Shown: positions 25,834-40,130 of the stretch, one piece after another | Position numbering within the stretch: the stretch's first letter is position 1 | How the letters are laid out: each line of letters opens with the position of its first letter | Translations under genes and position numbers: made by a program | DNA from: Propionivibrio dicarboxylicus | GTDB taxonomy: Bacteria; Pseudomonadota; Gammaproteobacteria; Burkholderiales; Rhodocyclaceae | Assembly: GCA_945902805.1 (NCBI GenBank) | Contig: CAMDMZ010000010.1 | Location: 48,153-112,152, forward strand | Length of the DNA: 64,000 nucleotides | Direction: 5' to 3' | The notes under the pieces: generated by a model | What the model saw: only the letters and a program-made list of their open reading frames with translations | The model's database searches: none | Told to the model about the DNA's origin: nothing

Positions 25834-27300
25834 TCAGTCCCGGGTTACGCGGAGGACTTCCTCCAGGCTGGTTTCGCCTTCGGCAACCCAGCGCAAACCA
25901 TCCTGTCGCAATGGATGATAGGAAGCAATCTGCCCGGCCGCATGATCACGAATCGCCTGATCCGAGGCGCGCTCGTGAATCAAACGCAACACGGTATCGT
26001 CGACTTCAAGTAATTCATAGATACCTAGACGACCCTGATACCCGGTCTGGGAACATTCGCCACACCCGACCGGGCGATAGACAACGTCGGGAACCAGATG
26101 CTGGCCGAAAAAACCTGCCTCGGCCGCCGTCAGCGGATGTGCCAGCTTGCAGCGAGTGCAAAGCCTTCGCACCAAACGCTGGGCGAGAACCCCGCTGAGT
26201 CCAGATGCAAGCAGAAAGGGTTCAATCCCCATATCCACGAGGCGCGTTATGGCGCTGGCGGTGTCATTGGTGTGCAGGGTGGCCAGCACCAAATGGCCGG
26301 TCAAACTGGCTTGCACTGCGATTTGAGCCGTTTCAAAATCCCGGATCTCGCCGATCATGATCACGTCCGGGTCCTGACGCAAGATCGAACGTAGGGCGGC
26401 GGCAAAACTCAAGTCGATACGCGGATTGACTTGAGTTTGCCCAATATGAGGAAGATCGTATTCGATCGGATCTTCTACCGTCATGATGTTCTGCGCCACG
26501 GCATCAAGGCGTGAAATCGCGCCGTAAAGCGTCGTCGTCTTCCCGGATCCGGTCGGGCCGGTGACGAGAACAATGCCATGCGGACGGCGAATCAGTTGAT
26601 CGAAGCGGACCAGAGTCTCGGCGCCCATGCCCAACACATCCAAAGCGAGACGACCGGGGTTCTTGTCCAGTAGGCGCATGACCACGCGCTCGCCATGTCC
26701 AGTGGGAATCGTGGAAATACGAATATCGATGGCCCGCGCGCCCAGACGCACACCGACGCGTCCATCTTGCGGCATGCGCTTCTCGGCAATGTCCATCTGC
26801 GCCATGATCTTAATCCGCGAAACCAGCGCCGCATGCAGAGCCCGATGCGGCTGCAGAACATCCCGCAGCACACCATCGATTCGGTAACGTACCACCGACT
26901 TCTGCTCGAAGGGTTCAAGGTGAATGTCCGAGGCACCGCTGCGGACCGCCTGCGCCAGAAGTGCATTCACCATGCGGATCACCGGCGCGTCGTCGGTACT
27001 TTCCAGCAGATCCTCGATCGCGGGGAGTGTCTGCGCAAATCGCGTCAGATCAACTTCCTGACCGAGACTGGTCGCCATGTCCGTCATGCTTTCATCAGAA
27101 TCACGAAAGACCTCGACCATGTGCCGTTCAAATTCGTCCGCTGTCACCAAGCGAAGTCGAATCGCAGTCGGAGACTGACGGCGGATTTCGGCTATCGCAT
27201 CGACCGAAGCGCCGGGTCGAGCAATGACGTCGAGCGTATCGCCTTCGCCGGGCAAACAAAGTGAGCCGTTTCGTTTCGCAAACGCGTAGGGTAAGCGCAT
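25834..27300 (-). CDS. gspE: Type II secretion ATPase GspE
   Basis: The ATG at 27300, 28 bp after the gspD stop, gives 488 residues. The N1/N2 domains are followed by Walker A (GPTGSGKTTTLYG), the Asp box, Walker B (DPDVIMIGEIRDFETAQ), the His box (GHLVLATLHTNDTASAITR) and a tetracysteine zinc motif (CTRC...CGEC). This hexameric cytoplasmic ATPase drives pseudopilus assembly. Upstream in-frame codons would extend it into the gspD overlap and are less likely. Confidence 0.95.
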   Translation of the reverse strand: MRLPYAFAKRNGSLCLPGEGDTLDVIARPGASVDAIAEIRRQSPTAIRLRLVTADEFERHMVEVFRDSDESMTDMATSLGQEVDLTRFAQTLPAIEDLLESTDDAPVIRMVNALLAQAVRSGASDIHLEPFEQKSVVRYRIDGVLRDVLQPHRALHAALVSRIKIMAQMDIAEKRMPQDGRVGVRLGARAIDIRISTIPTGHGERVVMRLLDKNPGRLALDVLGMGAETLVRFDQLIRRPHGIVLVTGPTGSGKTTTLYGAISRLDAVAQNIMTVEDPIEYDLPHIGQTQVNPRIDLSFAAALRSILRQDPDVIMIGEIRDFETAQIAVQASLTGHLVLATLHTNDTASAITRLVDMGIEPFLLASGLSGVLAQRLVRRLCTRCKLAHPLTAAEAGFFGQHLVPDVVYRPVGCGECSQTGYQGRLGIYELLEVDDTVLRLIHERASDQAIRDHAAGQIASYHPLRQDGLRWVAEGETSLEEVLRVTRD

Positions 27301-27328
27301 GACTCTGATTGGCTTTGACGCCGCTGGT

Positions 27329-29383
27329 TCAACGTCGCGGTGACAAAGCCGGCGAACCACGAAGCGGCAGCTCAGGAACCGCTGCCTCGCCATTCATCAA
27401 GGCGCCCTTGTCGCCCGTTTGGCGCTGCTGGCCGATGACATAGTCGTAACGGTCGGCCGTGATGTTCTGATATCCGGCCTCATCGCGAATAATCTGGGGA
27501 CGCAGGAACACCATCAGATTGGTCTTGGTTCGCTTACGGGTATCGTAGCGAAACAGGCCGCCAATGATAGGAATATCACCGGCCAGCGGTACTTTGTCCT
27601 CGCCGGCGGTGTAGCTGTCCTCGATCAATCCACCAATCACGATCAAACCGCCATCATCCACCAGAACTGACGATTCGATCGACCGCTTGTTGGTCACCGG
27701 CCCGGAAACACTCGACAAGGTCGATTCAAGAATACTCGAGGCCTCCTGATATATCTGCAGTCGAACCAGGCCGCCTTCGGAAATCTGCGGCTTGATCTTC
27801 AAGGTCAGCCCAACATCCTTGCGCTCATAGGTTTGAAACGGTGTCGGCGTAGTTCCTGTAGCCGATTGCGCGTACTGGCCGGTAATGAAGGGAACATTGC
27901 GACCGATCACGATCTTGGCCTCTTCGTTGTCCAGTGTCAGCAAGGTCGGCGTGGAAAGAATATTGGCCTTGGCATCGGTTTCGAGGAAGCGGGCTAGTAC
28001 CCCCAGACTCGGGCGCCCATTCCGGGTCGCCACTCCGCCGATGTTCAAGCCAGGAGCAATGCCCAAGGTGCCCGTGGTCGAAGCCTTGGCGATATTCTCC
28101 AGCAAGCCGACAAGATTACGTCCACCGGTGCCAAAGTTGGTTCCGGCGACGACATGGGTACCGCTAAGATCCTGCCATTGCACACCCGATTCGGACGCAC
28201 GATCTGCCGATATTTCGGCGATCAAGGCCTCGACATAAACCTGCGCGCGGCGCTTGTCGAGGGCATCGATCACTCGTCGCAGGTTGTTAAAAACCACATC
28301 GGACGCGGTAATGATCAAGGCATTGCTGCCGGAGTCGGCCTGGATCATGGTCTGCCCTGCTGCGCCGGCGCCACCACTTCGTCCTGCAACCGGCGTCGTG
28401 GTGATAGGCGCGACCATATTGCTACCCGCACTGCCACTAGCGGGTGTTGCGGCGCCAAACGACGTCCCCGTCGCCGCAGCCACCGGACTCGTTTCGCCGG
28501 AAACCACGGCCCGTAGGGTCTGCGCCACACGAGTCGCATCGGCATTGCGCAAATAAACCACATGAATGTTGCCGCCCGTCGTCGTCGGTTGATCAAGCTG
28601 CTCAACCAAGCGACGAATCCGCAACAGCTTCCCCGGATTATCCGTCTTCACTAACAGGCTGTTCTGACGCGCATCCGCCGTCACCGTAACGCGCTGGCTG
28701 GCCTCGCCAGACTGCTCCCCAAACAATCCGGTGACCGCAGTCACCACATCAAAAACCGAGGCATGACGCAAGGGAATGACTTGGGGATCTTCGCCGGAGG
28801 GCTCATCCAGCGCCGCGATGATTTGCGCGAGACGATCCAGATTGTCCGCATAGTCAGTCACCACCAGGGTGTTACTGACGACATTGGCGACCACGCTATT
28901 ACCCGGCGCAACCAAGGGCCGGATTACGCCTTGCAGTTGGGTCGCCGATTCGTTGTGTAAAGAAAAAACGCGCGTCATGATCTGCGCGCCGCCCGGAAGT
29001 TTGGCCGGACCACGCCCAGATGGTGCGGCATGGGTTTTGGCATCGGCTTCTGGAACAATCTTGACGATACCGTTAATGCCGACGGCGGCGAAACCCTGCA
29101 TACGTAGAGCGGACAGCAAAAAGAGATAGGCGGCTTCGGGCTGCACCGGTTTACCGGAAATAACGTTCACCGTACCCTTGACCCGGGGATCGATCACAAA
29201 ACTCTTGCCAGTGATCTTCGATACGGCCTCGACCACGGTTTCGATGTTGGCATTGACGAAGTTCAGGGTCACTTTATCCTTATCCTCGGCAACTGCCGGG
29301 CCATGGACGACCGTGCTCATCACCCCGGCGGCAATAACCGCCATCAACCTCATGCGCCTCAAACCTGAAAAGAAACTGCTCAC
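27329..29383 (-). CDS. gspD: Type II secretion secretin GspD
   Basis: A 684-residue outer-membrane secretin with a signal peptide, then N0 (VTLNFVNANIETVVEAVSKITGKSFVIDP), three KH-like N1-N3 domains interrupted by a Gly/Ala/Ser-rich loop (about 300-345), and a C-terminal secretin barrel (VPLAGDIPIIGGLFRYDTRKRTKTNLMVFLRP). No lipobox is seen, so it probably needs a pilotin or inserts alone. It is the second gene of the operon, after gspC. Confidence 0.95.
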   Translation of the reverse strand: MSSFFSGLRRMRLMAVIAAGVMSTVVHGPAVAEDKDKVTLNFVNANIETVVEAVSKITGKSFVIDPRVKGTVNVISGKPVQPEAAYLFLLSALRMQGFAAVGINGIVKIVPEADAKTHAAPSGRGPAKLPGGAQIMTRVFSLHNESATQLQGVIRPLVAPGNSVVANVVSNTLVVTDYADNLDRLAQIIAALDEPSGEDPQVIPLRHASVFDVVTAVTGLFGEQSGEASQRVTVTADARQNSLLVKTDNPGKLLRIRRLVEQLDQPTTTGGNIHVVYLRNADATRVAQTLRAVVSGETSPVAAATGTSFGAATPASGSAGSNMVAPITTTPVAGRSGGAGAAGQTMIQADSGSNALIITASDVVFNNLRRVIDALDKRRAQVYVEALIAEISADRASESGVQWQDLSGTHVVAGTNFGTGGRNLVGLLENIAKASTTGTLGIAPGLNIGGVATRNGRPSLGVLARFLETDAKANILSTPTLLTLDNEEAKIVIGRNVPFITGQYAQSATGTTPTPFQTYERKDVGLTLKIKPQISEGGLVRLQIYQEASSILESTLSSVSGPVTNKRSIESSVLVDDGGLIVIGGLIEDSYTAGEDKVPLAGDIPIIGGLFRYDTRKRTKTNLMVFLRPQIIRDEAGYQNITADRYDYVIGQQRQTGDKGALMNGEAAVPELPLRGSPALSPRR

Positions 29384-29396
29384 TTAATCTCCTTGG

Positions 29397-29861
29397 TCAT
29401 GATCGACCACGCTGCGGCAACGCGACCTGCTCTTCGCGCCCTGACCTTCGTATTGTTACGGATTTCGCTTGAACACCGATCAAACTGATCCCGGGAGAAA
29501 TTTCCTCACCGACGGCAAAAACTTTATCCGGCCCTCCTTGTACCGAAAAAATGGCCATGCCGCTTTTCCGTGACGCAGATTGTGCGACCACTCCGCGCAA
29601 TTTCACGTCGGTGCTAATCGTCGGATTGGCTGTTGTGACCGAAACCGGCACGCCAAACCAATGCCGCGCCACCACCCGACCAAGCGCCGCCTTGGCATCC
29701 ATTGCTGTATCCGTTGCCACCGCTTGCTCCGGTGGAAATGCGAAACGCCAGAACACCAGACTCAACACCCAGGCAGCCACCGCGATCGCCGCAAACAAAA
29801 CCAGATTGGAGAACCAGCGCGCCGACGTTGCGCGGCGTAGCCAGTCGCTATAATCATCCAT
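29397..29861 (-). CDS. gspC: Type II secretion protein GspC (short, no PDZ domain)
   Basis: The ATG at 29861 gives 154 residues: one TM helix (WFSNLVLFAAIAVAAWVLSLVFW) and the periplasmic homology region (LRGVVAQSASRKSGMAIFSV, KVFAVGEEISPGISLIGV). It ends after LPQRGRS without the PDZ or coiled-coil domain of long GspC proteins. Short GspC forms occur in other proteobacteria. GspC links the platform to the secretin. A GTG at 29888 would add nine residues. Confidence 0.85.
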   Translation of the reverse strand: MDDYSDWLRRATSARWFSNLVLFAAIAVAAWVLSLVFWRFAFPPEQAVATDTAMDAKAALGRVVARHWFGVPVSVTTANPTISTDVKLRGVVAQSASRKSGMAIFSVQGGPDKVFAVGEEISPGISLIGVQAKSVTIRRSGREEQVALPQRGRS

Positions 29862-30044
29862 CAGGCTTGAGCGAAGGTTCAAAATCACATTCCATTACAA
29901 ATCTGCAAGCTCTCATATCGCGCAGAGAGTACCCAGAGGAATCCTGCGGGAAGCCCCCGAGAACCCGAATAATTATGTCAGCTTAGCCTCTTTTTAAAAC
30001 GCGAATATTACGATCTCCCTCCCAATTTCCTCGAAAGTCTCTTT
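29862..30044. promoter_or_regulatory. Divergent region between gspC and rmlB
   Basis: The 183 bp separates the leftward gsp operon from the rightward rml operon and must hold both promoters. It contains AT-rich stretches around 29970-30010, but no hexamer pair convincing enough to call. The ribosome-binding site before rmlB is weak. Confidence 0.4.
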
Positions 30045-31121
30045 TTGATGGCTCATCCAACCCTGTTCATCACCGGTGGCGCCGGTTTCATTGGCTCCGC
30101 GCTGATCCGCCTGCTGATTGCCGAAAGCGACTGGCGTATCGTCAATATCGACAAGCTGACCTATGCCGGCAACCTCGAATCCTTGAGTTCGGTCGCCAAT
30201 GATCCGCGCTACGTTTTCCGCCAGATCGATATCTGCGATCGCCCCGCACTGGATGCCCTGTTTGCCGAATTCCAACCCACCGGGGTCATCCACCTCGCCG
30301 CCGAGTCGCATGTCGATCGCTCGATTCATGGTCCCGGCGACTTCATTCAAACCAACATCACCGGCACGTTCGCCCTACTGGAAGCCGCCCGTGGCTACTG
30401 GATGAGCCTCGACGATACCGCCAAAGCAGGGTTCCGCTTCCATCACGTCTCAACCGACGAGGTCTATGGTTCGCTCGGCGACACGGGCCTGTTTACCGAA
30501 ACCACCGCCTACCAGCCAAACTCGCCGTACTCGGCCTCCAAAGCCGCCTCAGACCACCTGGTGCGTGCCTGGCACCACACCTACGGCTTCCCGGTCGTCA
30601 CCACCAACTGCTCGAACAATTATGGTCCCTGCCAGTTCCCCGAGAAGTTGATCCCCTTGATGATCCACAACGCGGTCTCCGGCAAGCCGCTGCCGATTTA
30701 CGGCAAGGGCGACAACATTCGTGACTGGCTCTATGTCGATGATCACGCCCGCGCCCTGCGTCTCGTCTTCGAGCAAGGCAAGCTTGGCGAGGTCTACAAC
30801 ATCGGTGGCCACAATGAAAAGACCAACCTGGAAGTCGTCGATACACTGTGCGCCCTGCTCGATGAACTCAAGCCGCGCGCCGACGGCAAGCCCTATCGCG
30901 AACTCAAGACCTACGTCGCCGACCGACCCGGACACGACAAACGCTACGCCATCGACGCCACCAAGATCGGAGCCGAACTCGCCTGGACCCCGCAGGAAAA
31001 CTTCGAGACTGGCCTACGCAAGACCGTGCAGTGGTATCTCGACAACACCGAATGGGTCGCCCATGTCGTGAGTGGCGAGTACCGCAACTGGATGGACACC
31101 AACTACGGAGCACGTACATGA
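30045..31121 (+). CDS. rmlB: dTDP-glucose 4,6-dehydratase RmlB
   Basis: A 358-residue extended SDR enzyme, the second step of dTDP-L-rhamnose synthesis. The NAD motif is [14 protein letters not shown], with [12 protein letters not shown], the catalytic STDEVYG and the Tyr-x3-Lys in [23 protein letters not shown] and [15 protein letters not shown] are RmlB-specific. It is the first gene of rmlBACD; its stop overlaps the rmlA start. Confidence 0.97.
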   Translation: MMAHPTLFITGGAGFIGSALIRLLIAESDWRIVNIDKLTYAGNLESLSSVANDPRYVFRQIDICDRPALDALFAEFQPTGVIHLAAESHVDRSIHGPGDFIQTNITGTFALLEAARGYWMSLDDTAKAGFRFHHVSTDEVYGSLGDTGLFTETTAYQPNSPYSASKAASDHLVRAWHHTYGFPVVTTNCSNNYGPCQFPEKLIPLMIHNAVSGKPLPIYGKGDNIRDWLYVDDHARALRLVFEQGKLGEVYNIGGHNEKTNLEVVDTLCALLDELKPRADGKPYRELKTYVADRPGHDKRYAIDATKIGAELAWTPQENFETGLRKTVQWYLDNTEWVAHVVSGEYRNWMDTNYGART

Positions 31122-32050
31122 GCACAACGCGCAAGGGCATCATCCTCGCCGGCGGTTCCGGCACCCGACTGCATCCGGTGACGCTCGCCGTCTCCAAGCA
31201 GTTGCTGCCGGTTTACGACAAGCCGATGATTTACTACCCGCTGACCACACTGATGTTGGCAGGTATTCGCGATGTGCTGCTGATCTCGACGCCCATGGAT
31301 ACCCCGCGCTTCGAGCAACTGCTAGGCGACGGTAGCCAGTGGGGCATGAACATCCGCTACGCCGTCCAGCCCAGCCCGGACGGACTCGCACAGGCCTTCA
31401 TCATCGGCCGCGACTTTGTTGATAACGCACCATCCGCACTGGTGCTGGGCGACAACCTCTTCTACGGCCATGACTTCGCCACTCAGCTTCAGAGTGCCGC
31501 TGCCGTCGGCCAAAAAGTCGGCGCTGGCGGGACGGCGCCTGCAACAGAGCCGGCTGGTGCGACCGTGTTCGCCTACGCCGTGCGCGATCCAGAACGTTAC
31601 GGCGTGGTCGAATTCGATGCCCACGGCCGCGCCATCAGCATTGAAGAAAAACCCAAGCAACCCAAATCACGCTACGCCGTCACCGGGCTCTACTTCTACG
31701 ACAACCAAGTTTGTGACATTGCGACCAACCTGAAGCCTTCGCCGCGCGGCGAACTCGAGATCACCGACGTCAATCGCATTTACCTCGAGCGCGGCCAACT
31801 ATCGGTTGAGATCATGGGGCGCGGCATGGCCTGGCTAGATACGGGCACGCATGAATCGCTGCTCGACGCCAGCCAGTTCATCCAGACCATCGAGACACGG
31901 CAAGGCTTGAAGGTCGCCTGCCCGGAGGAAGTCTCCTGGCGCCAGGGCTGGATCGACGATGTGCAACTCGAGAAACTGGCCACCCCGTTGGCCAAGAGCG
32001 GCTACGGCCAGTACATGCTCGGGCTACTCCAGGAAAAGGTGCACGGATGA
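31118..32050 (+). CDS. rmlA: Glucose-1-phosphate thymidylyltransferase RmlA with in-frame insert
   Basis: The start at 31118 (ATGA with rmlB) gives 310 residues, some 12-20 longer than usual RmlA. The nucleotidyltransferase motif is [13 protein letters not shown], with [17 protein letters not shown], the metal and sugar-binding [12 protein letters not shown], and [13 protein letters not shown]. Residues 131-141 ([11 protein letters not shown]) are encoded by the dispersed repeat and lie in the loop between LQSAA and the [21 protein letters not shown] strand, explaining the extra length. It catalyses the first step of dTDP-rhamnose synthesis. Confidence 0.96.
   Translation: MSTTRKGIILAGGSGTRLHPVTLAVSKQLLPVYDKPMIYYPLTTLMLAGIRDVLLISTPMDTPRFEQLLGDGSQWGMNIRYAVQPSPDGLAQAFIIGRDFVDNAPSALVLGDNLFYGHDFATQLQSAAAVGQKVGAGGTAPATEPAGATVFAYAVRDPERYGVVEFDAHGRAISIEEKPKQPKSRYAVTGLYFYDNQVCDIATNLKPSPRGELEITDVNRIYLERGQLSVEIMGRGMAWLDTGTHESLLDASQFIQTIETRQGLKVACPEEVSWRQGWIDDVQLEKLATPLAKSGYGQYMLGLLQEKVHG
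31512..31539 (+). repeat. Dispersed ORF-embedded repeat, copy 5 (in rmlA)
   Basis: Five A residues followed by GTCGGCGCTGGCGGGACGG and CGCC, read in frame as KVGAGGTAP in a surface loop of RmlA. The adjoining sequence shows no direct duplication like that in gspI. Confidence 0.85.
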
Positions 32051-32585
32051 AGCGCATTGAAACTTCAATCCCCGATGTAATCCTGATCGAACCCAAGGTG
32101 TTTGGTGATGCTCGCGGCTCCTTCTATGAGAGTTGGAACCAGCGCACACTGACCGAACTCGGCATCGATGTCGAGTTCGTGCAAGACAATCATTCCAAAT
32201 CCCAGCGCAATGTCTTGCGTGGTTTGCACTATCAATTGGAACACCCGCAAGGAAAATTGGTGCGAGTGGTGGCCGGTGAAGTCTGGGACGTCGCGGTCGA
32301 CCTGCGCCGTTCCTCGCCCACCTTCGGTCAGTCAGTTGGCTTTGGTCTTTCGGCCGAAAACAAGCGTCTGGCCTGGATTCCCCCCGGCTTCGCGCATGGC
32401 TTTTGTGTGATGTCAGACAGCGCGGAATTCCTCTACAAGACGTCCGATTACTGGCATCCCAACGACGAATACTCGCTGCTGTGGAACGATCCGGCTTTGA
32501 AGATTGATTGGCCGCTGAATGGGGAACCACTCCTCGCCGCCAAGGATGCGGCCGGCAAGCCGCTGGCCGAAGCAAAGACCTACGC

Positions 32586-32589
<4 letters not shown>
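32047..32589 (+). CDS. rmlC: dTDP-4-dehydrorhamnose 3,5-epimerase RmlC
   Basis: A 180-residue cupin enzyme. Landmarks are [14 protein letters not shown], the catalytic His in VLRGLHYQ and the [21 protein letters not shown] strand, then [14 protein letters not shown]. It is the third enzyme of the pathway; ATGA overlaps join it to rmlA and rmlD. Confidence 0.97.
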
Positions 32590-37815
<5,226 letters not shown>

Positions 37816-37894
37816 TGCTAAAATCGGCCCGAAATTGCACTCGACCCTGAAAAAGGTAGCGCTCTAACAAGCGACGCCGAACACGGAGAATAAT

Positions 37895-38032
37895 ATGCTG
37901 TTTATCTTGTATTACATTGTTGCGATCGTGATCCTCATTCTCCATTTCACCGGCTTCCTTGCCCGCAATAACTTGGAATGGCTAGTCTTGGTACTGGCGG
38001 TCACCGTGTTCCCGGCCGTTATTTACCTATAG
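37895..38032 (+). CDS. Small 45-residue membrane protein
   Basis: The ATG at 37895 is preceded by GGAGA at good spacing and opens a 45-residue frame ending TAG. It has two hydrophobic segments: LFILYYIVAIVILILHFTGF and, after a polar ARNNLEW turn, LVLVLAVTVFPAVIYL. I do not recognise a family. It lies 79 bp after parC and ends 34 bp before the convergent methyltransferase gene. The ribosome-binding site and membrane-like composition make it likely to be real. Confidence 0.6.
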   Translation: MLFILYYIVAIVILILHFTGFLARNNLEWLVLVLAVTVFPAVIYL

Positions 38033-38066
38033 AAGCGTGATCGCTCAACGCCACGGCTCGATCAGT

Positions 38067-38693
38067 TCAGACCGGATGGCGTACCACCAAATCGATGAGG
38101 GCCGAATGGCCTTTATGGCCACAGCCCTCTTCGATCGTATCCTCATAAGCCCTTAGCTCAATGATTTCCATGCTGGCAAAGGCTTTTGCCAGCAAACCTT
38201 CGGTATAGAGATTCTCGACTGCAGACGGCCCGCCGGTTCTGAATTTCAGTTGCTCTGGCCGGTAGCCATGCAATAACAACAGCCCTCCCGGTTTCAGGCT
38301 CTGTTGCATTAAGTCGAACACGCGGGTGCGCTCCGCCGGCGCCAAAAACTGAATGAAGACGGCCACCACAAGGTCAAATTCGTGTGCGGGCCACTCCCAC
38401 GTCAAAATATCGGCCAACACGAAATTAACGTCGACATGGCGCTCTCGGGCTAAACGTTGCGCCTTGTGCAGACCCACCGACGATATCTCGGTCGCAGTAA
38501 CCGCTAGCCCTTCCTCCGCCAACCACACGCTGTTACGTCCCTCGCCGTCTGCCACCGAGAGCGCCTTCATACCCGGCGTCAAGCGCCGCCGTTGTTTAAG
38601 CAGAAATCGGTTGGGCGCCGTACCAAAAAGGTAATCGTCACCCACATCGCGGTAACGCCCGCTCCAGAACGCTTCGGCATCAGGATGTGACAT
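38067..38693 (-). CDS. Class I SAM-dependent methyltransferase (TehB-like)
   Basis: A 208-residue cytosolic methyltransferase. The motif I region reads MKALSVADGEGRNSVWLAEEG (a GEGRN glycine loop), followed by motif II-like VTATEISSVGLHKAQRLA, VNFVLADILTW and FDLVVAVFIQFL. The N-terminus FWSGRYRDVGDDYLFGTAPNRFL is typical of small TehB-like tellurite/thiopurine-type methyltransferases. The substrate is unknown. It follows thrC by 6 bp and is probably co-transcribed with hom and thrC. Confidence 0.85.
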   Translation of the reverse strand: MSHPDAEAFWSGRYRDVGDDYLFGTAPNRFLLKQRRRLTPGMKALSVADGEGRNSVWLAEEGLAVTATEISSVGLHKAQRLARERHVDVNFVLADILTWEWPAHEFDLVVAVFIQFLAPAERTRVFDLMQQSLKPGGLLLLHGYRPEQLKFRTGGPSAVENLYTEGLLAKAFASMEIIELRAYEDTIEEGCGHKGHSALIDLVVRHPV

Positions 38694-38699
38694 CGGATT

Positions 38700-40130
38700 T
38701 CAACCGCAGTGGGCGACAACAAACGCCTTTACCGCCTGCATATCGGCGGCCATGACTTCCACCCTTTGCGGTAACTGTTCAATGCCGTCCATATCCTTCG
38801 GCCGAACCGGATCTCGACCCAAAGCCGCTTGAATGGTTTCAGCAAACTTCACGGCCTGCGCCGTTTCCAGTACGATCATCGGCACGCCCTCTTCACGATG
38901 CTCGCGCGCCACCTTGACACCATCCGCAGTATGCGTATCGATCATCACGCCATACGTCGTCCAGATGTCGCGAATCGTCGCCAGACGATCCGCATGCGAA
39001 CTGCGACCGGAGACAAATCCATAGCTCGGCAAAGCATCAAAATACTTCGTTCCGCGAAGATCAAAAGCGCTCCCAGAATCCACTTGCTTCCACAACTCAC
39101 GCACCACGGCCGCATCACGACCGACCAGATCGAAGACAAAGCGCTCGAAGTTAGAAGCCTTGGAAATGTCCATCGACGGACTGGAAGTGACATGCGTTTC
39201 TGCAGTGGCACGGGGACGATAGACGCCGGTGCGGAAAAACTCATCGAGCACATCGTTCTCGTTGGTCGCCAGCACCAGGTGGGCAATCGGTAAGCCCATC
39301 ATGCGTGCAATATGACCCGCACAAATATTGCCGAAGTTGCCCGATGGCACACAAAAGGCGACCTTTTGATCATTGCTCGTGGTCGCCGCAAAATAGCCCT
39401 TAAAGTAATAAACCACCTGAGCCATCACCCGCGCCCAGTTGATTGAATTCACGGCACCGATCTTGTACTGCGCCTTGAATGCTGCATCGTTGGACACAGC
39501 CTTGACGATGTCCTGCGCGTCATCGAACATGCCACGAACGGCAATGTTGAAGATGTTGGCATCCTGCAAGGAATACATCTGGGCACGCTGGAACGCGCTC
39601 ATCTTGCCTTCCGGCGAAAGCATGAACACCTTGACGTTATGCTTGCCGCGCATTGCGTACTCGGCCGCCGAACCGGTGTCGCCCGAGGTCGCGCCAAGGA
39701 TGTTGATGGTTTCACCGCGTTTATCCAGCACATACTCGAACAGGTTGCCGAGTAGCTGCATGGCCATATCCTTGAACGCCAAGGTCGGCCCGTTGGAAAG
39801 TTCGAGTAGATGAAAATCTGGTTCCAGTGTCGTCAGTGGCGTGATCTCGCCAGCATCTCCATTAGGACGGCAATGACGATAAACATTCGCCGAATAGGTA
39901 CGATCGGCGATCACCTTTAGGTCGCAGGCGGGAATGTCGTCCACAAATTTAAGCAGGATCTTCAATGCCAGCGCGTGATACGGCAATTCGCGCCACTCTG
40001 CCAGTTCGGCAGCCGAAATCTGTGGATAGGTGTCGGGCAGGTAAAGCCCGCCATCAGGCGCCAGGCCACCGAGCAGAATGTCGGAGAAAGACTGGGCAGC
40101 CGACAGGCCGCGCGTGGAGATGTATCTCAT
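38700..40130 (-). CDS. thrC: Threonine synthase
   Basis: A 476-residue PLP enzyme converting O-phosphohomoserine to threonine. The N-terminus MRYISTRG, the PLP Lys in LAFKDMAMQLLGNLFEYVL, the SGDTGSAAEYA phosphate-binding loop and SINWARVMAQVVYYF are characteristic of the long (class I) form. The ATG overlaps the hom stop (ATGA), so the two are translationally coupled. Confidence 0.97.
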   Translation of the reverse strand: MRYISTRGLSAAQSFSDILLGGLAPDGGLYLPDTYPQISAAELAEWRELPYHALALKILLKFVDDIPACDLKVIADRTYSANVYRHCRPNGDAGEITPLTTLEPDFHLLELSNGPTLAFKDMAMQLLGNLFEYVLDKRGETINILGATSGDTGSAAEYAMRGKHNVKVFMLSPEGKMSAFQRAQMYSLQDANIFNIAVRGMFDDAQDIVKAVSNDAAFKAQYKIGAVNSINWARVMAQVVYYFKGYFAATTSNDQKVAFCVPSGNFGNICAGHIARMMGLPIAHLVLATNENDVLDEFFRTGVYRPRATAETHVTSSPSMDISKASNFERFVFDLVGRDAAVVRELWKQVDSGSAFDLRGTKYFDALPSYGFVSGRSSHADRLATIRDIWTTYGVMIDTHTADGVKVAREHREEGVPMIVLETAQAVKFAETIQAALGRDPVRPKDMDGIEQLPQRVEVMAADMQAVKAFVVAHCG

